A stretch of 41,366 nucleotides of DNA from JAIBBG01 sp043748015 (GTDB taxonomy: Bacteria > Bacteroidota > Bacteroidia > Flavobacteriales_D > Sanyastnellaceae): the NCBI GenBank assembly GCA_043748015.1, contig JAYTOA010000025.1, forward strand, positions 1 to 41,366. The letters run 5' to 3'. A program made the translations under genes and the position numbers. The notes beneath the pieces were generated by a model, which was given only the letters and a program-made list of their open reading frames with translations, did not search any database and was not told where the DNA came from. This document shows, one piece after another, positions 10,201 to 17,728 of the stretch (positions within the stretch are counted from its first letter, which is position 1; each line of letters begins with the position of its first letter).

Positions 10201-11088
10201 AAGTATGATTGCTTTCGCACCGCTGTCCGCGATAAGGTCGATGTGCTGATTTTCCAGAACAGTTTCGCGGTCAAGAACAACCTCGTTACGTTCGATGGAA
10301 ACCACCTCACCTGTATCTTCATCCACAAAATCTTCAATCCATGTTTTCAAAACACGAGCAGCAAGGCGGCGGCCAAGCACACGCTGGATACCCGCTTTGG
10401 AAACTTTCACTTCCTCAGCAAGGTTGAAGATCTCAAGGATCTGGCGATCGCTTTCATATCCGATAGCACGGAGAAGCGTCGTTACCGGAAGTTTTTTCTT
10501 ACGGTCGATGTACGCATACATCACGTTGTTGATGTCCGTTGCAAACTCGATCCATGATCCACGGAAAGGAATAATACGGGCACTGTATAGTTTGGTGCCA
10601 TTCGCGTGGCGGCTTTGTCCGAAGAACACGCCCGGTGAACGGTGAAGCTGCGATACGATCACACGCTCAGCACCATTTACCACGAATGAACCCTGTGGTG
10701 TCATATAGGGGATAGTACCCAAATACACATCCTGCACGATGGTTTCGAAATCCTCGTGCTCGGGGTCTGTACAATAGAGTTTCAGCTTCGCCTTCAGTGG
10801 AACACTGTAGGTGAGTCCGCGCTCTATGCATTCTTCGATCGTATATCTTGGAGGATCGATGAAGTAGTCGAGAAACTCGAGTACAAACTGGTTTCGTGTA
10901 TCTGTGATGGGGAAGTTTTCCGAGAATACTTTGTAGAGTCCCTCGTTACTTCTGTTTTCGGGATTTGTTTCCAATTGGAAAAATTCCCTGAATGACGCTA
11001 ATTGAATTTCCAGAAAATCAGGATATTCATAGAAGCTTTTCGTAGATGAGAAATTGTGTCTCTCGTCTGTTTTTTTCAGTGTTGCCAA
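7267..11088 (-). CDS. rpoB: DNA-directed RNA polymerase subunit beta
   Basis: The second-largest core subunit of RNA polymerase, 1273 residues. The rifampicin-pocket stretch is clear ([12 protein letters not shown], then [13 protein letters not shown]). It keeps the residues usual in sensitive enzymes: Gln, Asp, His, Arg and Ser at the E. coli 513, 516, 526, 529 and 531 equivalents. The C-terminal region with [12 protein letters not shown] and the [20 protein letters not shown] block is intact. The only reasonable start is TTG at 11086-11088, with AGGA a few bases upstream. T521 (LCTIETPEG) replaces a position that is usually Pro. It is preceded by a 183-base gap with a strong hairpin after rplL and is followed by rpoC. 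Confidence 0.99.
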   Translation of the reverse strand: [1273 protein letters not shown]

Positions 11089-11212
11089 GTCCTGTAGGTG
11101 TTTTTATTTGTTCTTTTTCGCTTATAATTTACCAAGCGACTCCGCTGATGATGACTGTCTGCGATCAGACAATGAAGCCCCGCTAAAATGCAAAGGCCTT
11201 TGAAACAAGTTT

Positions 11213-11247
11213 AGGCCGCCCTTCCACAGTAATGTGGAAGGGGGCCT
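11213..11247 (-). terminator. Strong hairpin between rplL and rpoB, possible attenuator or processing site
   Basis: A 15-bp stem with one bulged base (11213-11228 with 11233-11247) and a 4-base loop. The minus-strand sequence after it is only mildly T-rich, so it may be a partial terminator or an RNase III-type processing site rather than a full stop. A smaller 6-bp hairpin (11156-11171) lies between it and rpoB. In E. coli the same gap holds an attenuator and an RNase III site; the same role here is inference. Confidence 0.6.
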
Positions 11248-11271
11248 CAACTATCTTAATGAGATGTGATA

Positions 11272-11646
11272 TTACTTAATATCAACTTTAGCTCCTGCTT
11301 CTTCAAGTTGTGTTTTGAGAGCATTTGCTTCGTCTTTAGTAACACCGGTCTTAAGCGGAGATGGAGCTTTATCAACTGCATCTTTTGCTTCTTTAAGACC
11401 AAGACCTGTAAGGTCTTTTACCATTTTAACTACTGCAAGTTTGTTTACACCACCCTCAACGAGGATTACGTCAAATGCAGTTTTCTCTTCTACGGCAGCA
11501 GCGCCACCGCCAGCACCTGCAGCAGCAACTGCAACAGCAGCAGCCGGCTCGATACCGTATTCGTCTTTAAGGATTGAGGCAAGCTCAGTAACTTCTTTTA
11601 CTGTGAGGTTAACGAGGCTTTCTGCCATTGCTTTTAAATCAGCCAT
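11272..11646 (-). CDS. rplL: 50S ribosomal protein L7/L12
   Basis: The stalk protein that recruits translation GTPases to the large ribosomal subunit, 124 residues. The N-terminal dimerisation helix region (residues 1-30) is followed by the Ala/Gly-rich hinge (about 33-52, PAAAVAVAAAGAGGGAA). The C-terminal domain carries the conserved LGLKEAKDAVD helix that contacts elongation factors. ATG start. It lies 47 bases after rplJ, whose product L10 anchors it. Length and motifs are normal. Confidence 0.98.
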   Translation of the reverse strand: MADLKAMAESLVNLTVKEVTELASILKDEYGIEPAAAVAVAAAGAGGGAAAVEEKTAFDVILVEGGVNKLAVVKMVKDLTGLGLKEAKDAVDKAPSPLKTGVTKDEANALKTQLEEAGAKVDIK

Positions 11647-11693
11647 TTTATTGAAATTTTAAAAAGGTTGTTTGAATAATTGTTTGATGTTGT

Positions 11694-12221
11694 TTAGCTC
11701 TTTTTTTCCTCGAGAGCTTTAACGAGACCAGCCACTTTATTTCCGGCACCTGCTTGCAGAGCTGAAATAACGTTTTTGGCAGGAGATTGAAGCATGCTGA
11801 TGATATCACCGATGATCTCATTCTTGCTCTTAAGAGCAACAAGAGTATCCAGCATATCAGCGCCTACATAACAATCTTCCCTGATAAAAGCTGCTTTGAA
11901 AGCAGGTTTTTCATGTTTCTTCCTGAACTCTTTGATAAGCCTTGCAGGGACATTGCCTACTTCCGAGATCATCACTGCGGTATTACCGTGTAATGAATCG
12001 TACATAGGACTAAAATCCTTGCCCTCGACGCGCTCCATAGCTTTTCTGAGAAGGGTGTTTTTAACAACACGCATCTTCACTCCGGCTTTGAAACAATCGC
12101 GTCTGAGTTGGCCGGTAGCTTCAGCGTTCAGAGAAGAGGTGTCCGACAAGTAGAAGATCTCACTGGCTTGCAGTGTATCTACCAGCTCGGCGATTTCCTG
12201 GTTCTTTTGTTCTTTAGTCAT
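11694..12221 (-). CDS. rplJ: 50S ribosomal protein L10
   Basis: The stalk base protein that binds 23S rRNA and carries L7/L12 dimers on its C-terminal helix, 175 residues. The N-terminal half has the L10 pattern (MRVVKNTLLRKAME near residue 50). The start ATG at 12219-12221 has a good Shine-Dalgarno (GGAGGAA) about 7 bases upstream, which is uncommon in Bacteroidota and fits high expression. The gap to rplA is 33 bases, too short for a large L10 leader within the intergenic space. Confidence 0.98.
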   Translation of the reverse strand: MTKEQKNQEIAELVDTLQASEIFYLSDTSSLNAEATGQLRRDCFKAGVKMRVVKNTLLRKAMERVEGKDFSPMYDSLHGNTAVMISEVGNVPARLIKEFRKKHEKPAFKAAFIREDCYVGADMLDTLVALKSKNEIIGDIISMLQSPAKNVISALQAGAGNKVAGLVKALEEKKS

Positions 12222-12254
12222 AAAAGAATTCCTCCGATTTGATTTTACCAGCGA

Positions 12255-12947
12255 TTAGCTCACTGTTCTTGGTTCAACATTTACTCCGGTACTCATCGTA
12301 GAGCTCATTGAGACACTCTTGATATAAGTACCTTTCGCAGAAGAGGGCTTCAGTTTCACGATTGTAGTGATCAATTCCTGGGCATTCTCAGCAAGTTTGT
12401 TTGCGTCGAATGAAACACGGCCAACACTGGCGTGTATAATTCCGGTTTTGTCCACTTTGAAATCAATGTTACCAGCTTTCTTTTCTGTCACAGCTTTTCC
12501 AACATCCATAGTCACAGTTCCCGTTTTCGGGTTTGGCATCAGTCCACGTGGTCCGAGTACTCGGCCCAGTGCACCTACTTGCCCCATAACGTTGGGTGTG
12601 GTGATAATTACATCCACATCGGTCCATCCGCCTTTAATTTTCTCAATGTAGTCGTTCAGTCCCACGAAGTCCGCTCCGGCAGCTGTGGCTTCTGCTTCCT
12701 TGTCAGGAGTGCAGAGCACAAGTACACGAATGGTTCTTCCTGTTCCATGTGGCAACGACACAGTGCCGCGTACCATCTGGTTGGACTTCTTCGGGTCTAC
12801 ACCCAGGCGTACAGCGATGTCAACAGATGCGTCAAATTTGGTGGTCGTGATTTTTTTCACGATCGACACTGCTTCGTTCAGGTTGTACGACTTTTCTGCG
12901 TCATACTTACCTGCTGTAGCTTTTTGATTTTTTGTTAGACTTCCCAT
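12255..12947 (-). CDS. rplA: 50S ribosomal protein L1
   Basis: The L1-stalk protein, which helps release deacylated tRNA and in many bacteria represses its own operon, 230 residues. Typical blocks are GRVLGPRGLMPNPKTGTV (about residues 128-145) and the C-terminal KGTYIKSVSMSSTMSTGV. The start ATG at 12945-12947 has a GGAGGA-type ribosome-binding site. It is 21 bases downstream of rplK, as in the common L11-L1 operon. Autogenous control through the rplK leader is known for the family but was not demonstrated here. Confidence 0.98.
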   Translation of the reverse strand: MGSLTKNQKATAGKYDAEKSYNLNEAVSIVKKITTTKFDASVDIAVRLGVDPKKSNQMVRGTVSLPHGTGRTIRVLVLCTPDKEAEATAAGADFVGLNDYIEKIKGGWTDVDVIITTPNVMGQVGALGRVLGPRGLMPNPKTGTVTMDVGKAVTEKKAGNIDFKVDKTGIIHASVGRVSFDANKLAENAQELITTIVKLKPSSAKGTYIKSVSMSSTMSTGVNVEPRTVS

Positions 12948-12968
12948 TGCTGTTTTCCTCCGAAAAAA

Positions 12969-13406
12969 TTAGAAAGGTTGATCACCGGTAACCTGTATCC
13001 CCAGACTTCTTGCTGTTCCGGCTACCATTTTCATGGCAGACGCAATAGTGAAGCAATTGAGGTCAGGCATTTTGTCTTCTGCTATGGTCTTCACCTGATC
13101 CCAGGTTACTTGACCAATCTTTTGGCGGTTTGATTCTGCGGCACCTTTCTTAGCTTTTGAGGCCTCGAGAAGTTGTACAGCAGCCGGAGCTGTTTTGATG
13201 ACAAAGTCAAAAGACTTGTCAGCATAAACAGTGATTAAAACCGGGCAAACTTTTCCTGCCTTATCCTGAGTCCTAGCATTGAATTGCTTGCAGAATTCCA
13301 TGATGTTAACACCTTTGGAACCTAGCGCAGGACCTACCGGAGGGGAAGGGTTTGCAGCACCACCTTTGATTTGCAGCTTGACGAATCCAGAAACTACTTT
13401 CGCCAT
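12969..13406 (-). CDS. rplK: 50S ribosomal protein L11
   Basis: Binds the GTPase-associated centre of 23S rRNA, 145 residues. The N-terminal Pro-rich segment (NPSPPVGPALGSKGVNIMEF, near residues 19-38) is the thiostrepton-contact region. The C-terminal RNA-binding domain ends VAGTARSLGIQVTGDQPF. ATG start at 13404-13406. A 165-base gap separates it from nusG; this could hold a promoter or leader and contains AATCAACAA repeats. Confidence 0.98.
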   Translation of the reverse strand: MAKVVSGFVKLQIKGGAANPSPPVGPALGSKGVNIMEFCKQFNARTQDKAGKVCPVLITVYADKSFDFVIKTAPAAVQLLEASKAKKGAAESNRQKIGQVTWDQVKTIAEDKMPDLNCFTIASAMKMVAGTARSLGIQVTGDQPF

Positions 13407-13571
13407 TTTACTTTGTTATTTGTTTGTTTGTGCGTGGTTTGCAAGGGGAAGCGAATCGTAACACCTGTCTTGAATTCAATGCGCACCACACGCTCGTTAA
13501 TTCTTATTTGTTGATTGGAAGAATTGTTGATTTGTTGATTGATATGTCATCAAATCTCATCCGCCAATTTC
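13407..13571 (-). promoter_or_regulatory. nusG-rplK intergenic leader
   Basis: The 165-base gap is unusually long for this operon. Its nusG-proximal part carries AATCAACAA three times on the minus strand (about 13505-13546). No clear promoter box or stable hairpin was found. It could hold an L1-responsive leader for rplKA, as is known in other bacteria; this is inference only. Confidence 0.3.
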
Positions 13572-14123
13572 TTAGCCTTCTTTCTCCACCTGCATATATC
13601 CCAATTCCACAGGTGTCTTACGTCCGAAGATCTTAACCATTACTTTAAGCTTCTTCTTCTCTTCATTGATCTCTTCGATCACTCCTTCAAAGTTGTTGAA
13701 TGGTCCATCAATTACCTTGACGTTCTGTCCAACAATATATGGAATACTCATTTCTTCTCCCGACTCAGCCAATTCATCGACCTTACCAAGTATTCTATTC
13801 ACCTCTGATATTCTCAAAGGTATTGGCTCACCTCTTTTTTCAGCACCAAGAAATCCTATCACATTGGTAATGTTGCGGATAATGTGCGGCACTTCACCGA
13901 TTAGTGCAGCCTCAATCAATACATAACCCGGAAGGTAGTTTCTCTCTTTACTCACTTTTTTGCCATTGCGCACCTGGAATATCTTCTCCGTTGGAATAAG
14001 CACCTGTGCGACAAAATCACTCATACCGCGAGCTTTTATTTCGCTCTCGATATATTCTTTCACCTTCTTTTCCTTACCACTGATGGCTCGGACTACATAC
14101 CATTTTTTTTCAAAATCGCTCAT
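13572..14123 (-). CDS. nusG: Transcription termination/antitermination factor NusG
   Basis: Binds RNA polymerase and modulates pausing, Rho action and transcription-translation coupling, 183 residues. The N-terminal NGN domain (about 1-115) begins KKWYVVRAISGKEKKVKEYI. The C-terminal KOW domain (about 130-183) contains VIDGPFNNFEGVIEEIN. ATG start at 14121-14123, 28 bases after secE. The secE-nusG-rplKAJL order is the common bacterial one. Confidence 0.98.
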   Translation of the reverse strand: MSDFEKKWYVVRAISGKEKKVKEYIESEIKARGMSDFVAQVLIPTEKIFQVRNGKKVSKERNYLPGYVLIEAALIGEVPHIIRNITNVIGFLGAEKRGEPIPLRISEVNRILGKVDELAESGEEMSIPYIVGQNVKVIDGPFNNFEGVIEEINEEKKKLKVMVKIFGRKTPVELGYMQVEKEG

Positions 14124-14151
14124 TGCAATGTTGGCTCTAGGGAATTATTAA

Positions 14152-14376
14152 TCAGGTAAAGAATGCATAGAGAAATCCTACAAGTCCTTTCCAGGTTGAA
14201 GTAGCATCTCCGCTCACACCAAATAGGAAATCCATGAAGAAAATGCACAATGTCAGGATCAATATTGTTACAAAGACCAATACAGTGCTCTCTTGTAATT
14301 CTGACCATGTTGGCCAGGTTACTTTGTCTACCAGTTCGTGGTATGATTCCTCTAAATATGTCTTTATTCCAGCCAT
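14152..14376 (-). CDS. secE: Preprotein translocase subunit SecE
   Basis: Small essential subunit of the SecYEG channel, 74 residues, the short single-span form. The amphipathic helix YHELVDKVTWPTWSEL (about 12-27) precedes one membrane span (about 32-53). The W-P-T-W motif is typical of SecE. ATG start at 14374-14376. It is followed by nusG and preceded by tRNA-Trp. Confidence 0.96.
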   Translation of the reverse strand: MAGIKTYLEESYHELVDKVTWPTWSELQESTVLVFVTILILTLCIFFMDFLFGVSGDATSTWKGLVGFLYAFFT

Positions 14377-14429
14377 AATTTATTATTTAACGAATTGCTT
14401 TTGGTCAATTCAGTTTTATGTTCTCTCTG

Positions 14430-14500
14430 CACGGGCACCTGGACTCGAACCAAGATCAACGGTTTTGGAGACCGCTATTCTACCATTGAACTATGCCCGT
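14430..14500 (-). tRNA. trnW: tRNA-Trp (anticodon CCA)
   Basis: Acceptor stem ACGGGCA pairs with TGCCCGT. The anticodon loop CTCCAAA gives CCA, and the T-arm GGTTCGAGTCC is present. The CCA tail is not encoded. It lies between tuf and secE, a conserved placement. Confidence 0.97.
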
Positions 14501-14559
14501 ATTCAGCGTCGCTTTCCGGTGTTGAGCCTCGATTTTCACCTTAATTCATCACCGTTCTG

Positions 14560-14569
14560 CTATGCCCGT
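14560..14569 (-). repeat. Possible tRNA-Trp 5'-end remnant
   Basis: The 10-mer ACGGGCATAG, identical to the first ten bases of tRNA-Trp, occurs again 60 bases upstream, followed by only loosely similar sequence. It could be the trace of a tandem duplication or chance. Confidence 0.3.
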
Positions 14570-14595
14570 CAAGACGTATCGTCTTTAAACGTGAA

Positions 14596-14633
14596 AGTGA
14601 AGGTGAAATCTTTTGATCGATTTCACCTTCACT
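14596..14633 (-). terminator. Hairpin after tuf
   Basis: A perfect 15-bp stem (14596-14610 with 14619-14633; core arm GTGAAGGTGAAATC) around an 8-base loop, about 20 bases past the tuf stop. The minus-strand bases after it (TTCACGTTTAAAG) are only weakly T-rich. It may reduce rather than stop read-through into tRNA-Trp and secE, or act as a processing site. Confidence 0.6.
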
Positions 14634-14654
14634 CAATATGAGTCACGCGCTAGG

Positions 14655-15842
14655 TTACGCGAGGATTTCAGTTACCTGACCGGCACCAACTGTGCGGCCA
14701 CCTTCACGAATTGCAAAACGCAATCCTTTGTCCATCGCAATTGGAGCGATCAATGTTACTTCGATAGAAACGTTGTCTCCAGGAAGAACCATTTCGCGAC
14801 CAGCCTCAAGGTTGATCTCTCCCGTTACGTCAGTTGTACGGAAGTAGAACTGTGGACGGTATTTGTTGTGGAAAGGAGTGTGGCGACCACCTTCTTCTTT
14901 CTTCAAAACGTAAATCTCAGCTTTGAACTTCGTGTGAGGAGTAATGCTGTTTGGCTTGGCGATAACCATACCTCTGCGGATCTGGTCTTTCTCCACACCA
15001 CGCAACAACAATCCAACGTTGTCACCTGCTTCACCACGGTCAAGAATTTTACGGAACATTTCCACACCTGTGCAAACGCTCTTCAATTTCTCGCTGTTGA
15101 AACCGATGATATCCACCTCATCAGATGTGTTGATCACACCACGCTCGATACGTCCTGTAGCAACAGTACCACGACCGGTGATGGTGAAAACATCCTCAAC
15201 TGACATCAAGAAAGGCTTGTCAACTTCACGTGGAGGAATTGGAATCCATGTATCAACAGCATCCATCAACTCCATGATTTTTTCAACCCAAGCTGGATCA
15301 CCATTCAAACCACCCAAGGCAGAACCACGGATGATAGGAGTGTTGTCACCATCATATTCGTAAAAGCTAAGAAGCTCGCGGATTTCCATTTCTACGAGGT
15401 CGAGAAGCTCGCCATCGTCAACCATATCCACTTTGTTCATGAATACAACGATCTTCGGAACACCAACCTGGCGTCCGAGAAGGATGTGCTCACGAGTTTG
15501 TGGCATTGGTCCGTCTGTAGCAGCTACAACAAGGATAGCTCCGTCCATTTGGGCAGCACCCGTAACCATGTTCTTTACATAGTCAGCGTGACCCGGACAG
15601 TCTACGTGTGCGTAGTGTCTGTTTGCAGTTGAATACTCAACGTGTGCTGTGTTAATAGTAATACCGCGCTCTTTTTCTTCAGGGGCATTGTCGATAGAAG
15701 CGAAGTCTCTTTTTTCAGAAAGACCTTTACTGGCCAATACCATGGTAATAGCAGCAGTCAGAGTGGTCTTTCCGTGGTCAACGTGACCAATTGTTCCAAT
15801 ATTCACGTGTGGTTTGGAACGGTCAAAATTCTCTTTAGCCAT
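14655..15842 (-). CDS. tuf: Elongation factor Tu
   Basis: GTPase that delivers aminoacyl-tRNA to the ribosomal A site, 395 residues, the usual length. G1 is GHVDHGKT (about 19-26), G3 is DCPGH (about 81-85) and G4 is NKVD (about 136-139). Domains 2 and 3 follow and end VGAGQVTEILA. ATG start at 15840-15842. It sits directly behind four tRNA genes and ahead of tRNA-Trp and secE, the classical tufB-type arrangement. No second tuf copy is present in this window. Confidence 0.99.
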   Translation of the reverse strand: MAKENFDRSKPHVNIGTIGHVDHGKTTLTAAITMVLASKGLSEKRDFASIDNAPEEKERGITINTAHVEYSTANRHYAHVDCPGHADYVKNMVTGAAQMDGAILVVAATDGPMPQTREHILLGRQVGVPKIVVFMNKVDMVDDGELLDLVEMEIRELLSFYEYDGDNTPIIRGSALGGLNGDPAWVEKIMELMDAVDTWIPIPPREVDKPFLMSVEDVFTITGRGTVATGRIERGVINTSDEVDIIGFNSEKLKSVCTGVEMFRKILDRGEAGDNVGLLLRGVEKDQIRRGMVIAKPNSITPHTKFKAEIYVLKKEEGGRHTPFHNKYRPQFYFRTTDVTGEINLEAGREMVLPGDNVSIEVTLIAPIAMDKGLRFAIREGGRTVGAGQVTEILA

Positions 15843-15944
15843 TGGCGTTTTTGTTTTTGATTGTTATTATCTGTAATTAAAAAATACACACTTTTATGAA
15901 GCCTTCTTCTTGATACCTGATTCTTTACTACTAATACTTGACAG

Positions 15945-16016
<72 letters not shown>

Positions 16017-16105
16017 CAATCGAAAATTGAAACGTCTTCATTAAATTGTCATTCTGGGTTCAAAATTTCCAACTTTCAATCAACCGTTTTCATTCTTCAA
16101 GTTAA

Positions 16106-16179
<74 letters not shown>

Positions 16180-16238
16180 CTGTTTCACATTCAAAGATTC
16201 AAAAGTCAATCGTTCTGAATCTTTCCAGTGCATTCTCG

Positions 16239-16321
16239 TGGGGAGTGGTGGATTCGAACCACCGTAGTCGTAAGACAACAGATTTACAGTCTGTCCCATT
16301 TGGCCGCTCTGGTAACTCCCC
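16239..16321 (-). tRNA. trnY: tRNA-Tyr (anticodon GTA)
   Basis: Acceptor arms GGGGAGT and ACTCCCC pair. The anticodon loop CTGTAAA gives GTA. The 83-base length and long variable arm are those of bacterial tRNA-Tyr. Confidence 0.97.
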
Positions 16322-16358
16322 TGGGGTGTTTTTCTATTTAGGCAAGAAAAACTTAAAG

Positions 16359-16432
16359 AGCCGGTGGAGGGATTCGAACCCCCGACCAGCTGATTACAAA
16401 TCAGCTGCTCTGGCCAGCTGAGCTACACCGGC
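16359..16432 (-). tRNA. trnT: tRNA-Thr (anticodon TGT)
   Basis: Acceptor arms GCCGGTG and CACCGGC pair, and the anticodon loop TTTGTAA gives TGT. It is the first gene of the tRNA-tuf transcription unit. Only about 40 bases separate it from the upstream terminator, so its promoter must be compact or overlap that hairpin. Confidence 0.97.
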
Positions 16433-16465
16433 AATAAAATCAGGTACTTCAAAGAACTTCAAGCG

Positions 16466-16499
16466 AAAAAATCGCCCCTGTCTTTTTTTAACAGGGGCG
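16466..16499 (-). terminator. Terminator between slyD and the tRNA-tuf operon
   Basis: A 9-bp GC-rich stem (16473-16481 with 16491-16499, arm CGCCCCTGT) followed on the minus strand by ATTTTTT (16466-16472). It insulates the tRNA-tuf operon from the upstream isomerase gene. Confidence 0.9.
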
Positions 16500-16633
16500 C
16501 AAATGTAGTTATGAATTGTATCCGACCAAGTCTTCAACAAAAAATATTATTGAAAAATCAACAGTTCTGTTGTGGATAAGAAGCATTTTTTGTTTTGCTC
16601 TTCATTTTTCAAAGGACGTATTTTCTGAAAATA

Positions 16634-17113
16634 TCAATGGTGATGCCCGCCAGGTCCATGCACATGACCATGCGACAGCTCGTCATTGGTGGCTTCTCTT
16701 ACGTCAATAACTTCTACATCAAAATGCAATTCAACGCCGGCAAGTGGGTGATTGGCGTCCACTGTTACCATGTTTTCTGTCACAGCTGTTACCGTTACAA
16801 TATAGCGTTGGTCGTCATTGCCGGCCTGAAATTGCATTCCGACTTCCGGTGTCTGACCTCCGAAGGCTTCCATAGGAACTTCCTGCACGTGGTCTTCATT
16901 TCTTACTCCGTAGCCCTTTTCCGGATTTATTACGACGTTTAATTTTTCGCCTTTTGATTTACCTTCAAGACTTTCTTCCATGCCCGGAATCAAATTGCCA
17001 ATACCTTGGATGTAGTGAAGTGGATCCTTCCCTGAACTTGTATCAAGTGTTTTTCCTTCTTTGTCGCGCAATGTGTAATGGATCGCGACTACTTTCTCTT
17101 TTGTGATTTGCAT
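16634..17113 (-). CDS. slyD: FKBP-type peptidyl-prolyl isomerase, SlyD-like
   Basis: Predicted cytoplasmic prolyl cis-trans isomerase and chaperone, 159 residues. The FKBP core begins VVAIHYTLRDKEGKTLDTS and has the PLHYIQG and IPGMEESLEG motifs. It is interrupted near residues 70-130 by an insert-in-flap region (GYGVRNEDHVQEVP), as in SlyD. The C-terminus is a short His-rich tail (HGHVHGPGGHHH, about 148-159) that in SlyD binds nickel and other metals. No signal peptide is seen. ATG start at 17111-17113. A strong terminator lies about 135 bases downstream. A role in nickel delivery is known for E. coli SlyD but not shown here. Confidence 0.93.
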   Translation of the reverse strand: MQITKEKVVAIHYTLRDKEGKTLDTSSGKDPLHYIQGIGNLIPGMEESLEGKSKGEKLNVVINPEKGYGVRNEDHVQEVPMEAFGGQTPEVGMQFQAGNDDQRYIVTVTAVTENMVTVDANHPLAGVELHFDVEVIDVREATNDELSHGHVHGPGGHHH

Positions 17114-17316
17114 TTTTTGCTGTTTGAAAATTCAACTTAAATCCTGCTGGTTTGGGCATTCTCAATCAGATTCAACAATGCGGTCACTACAGAATATTTT
17201 TTGCAAATATCGCAAAGTGAGTTTGAATGATTACAAGTTGAAGCTTTTCTCGTTTAGTCTGCGCCTATCCACTGATCTGGGATTATTTATCAGAACATGA
17301 ATATCATTACACTACC

Positions 17317-17673
17317 TCATCCGTGATAAACACGCGAGGCAATAATTTTTCCATTTGAAATCTCAAGCACCTCAGCAACGTTCATGTTCTCTTCGCCGAA
17401 AACGATTCGAGTATATTCCATAAAGACGCGTTGTTCATTGCCGGTGATTGTGGTGGCTTTGTAATGCAGAGTAGGCAATCGCAGGAATGCATCAGCCCAC
17501 CAGTTGCGCAGTGCAACTTTTCCCGTAATCATTCCACCGGTTTCCGGTTGGCGTATTTTTAATTTCGGGCTGAAGTGCTGTGCGTTTTCATCATACAACG
17601 AAAGCAGATTTTCAAGATGATGTTCATTGAACGCCTCAAGCCACAATTGGGCAATTTCGTTCCTGGATTTCAT
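17317..17673 (-). CDS. NTF2-like / SnoaL-like domain protein
   Basis: A 118-residue single-domain protein with the NTF2-like fold pattern. It starts with the helix EIAQLWLEAFNEHHLENLLS, then LYDENAQHFSP, and ends with strands around EYTRIVFGEENMNVAEVLEI. Members include small isomerases, hydrolases and binding proteins, so no reaction can be assigned. No signal peptide is present, and the start is ATG. It lies about 200 bases upstream of slyD on the same strand and 55 bases after the DUF4197 lipoprotein, possibly co-transcribed. Confidence 0.8.
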   Translation of the reverse strand: MKSRNEIAQLWLEAFNEHHLENLLSLYDENAQHFSPKLKIRQPETGGMITGKVALRNWWADAFLRLPTLHYKATTITGNEQRVFMEYTRIVFGEENMNVAEVLEISNGKIIASRVYHG

Positions 17674-17728
17674 AAGAGAAGAATGTGATGGTTGTAGCAG
17701 AATTGGTCAAGTGGACTTTCGGAAATAG

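Noticed and set aside
11315..11662. 115-residue plus-strand ORF opposite rplL
   Set aside because: Mirror of the Ala-rich hinge of L7/L12; not a gene.
13505..13546. AATCAACAA triple repeat upstream of rplK as a CRISPR-like or regulatory array
   Set aside because: Units are short and unevenly spaced; more likely low-complexity AT-rich DNA.
16433..16472. Promoter for the tRNA-tuf operon in the gap before tRNA-Thr(TGT)
   Set aside because: A promoter must be nearby, but no sequence there fits TTG plus TAnnTTTG well enough to mark.
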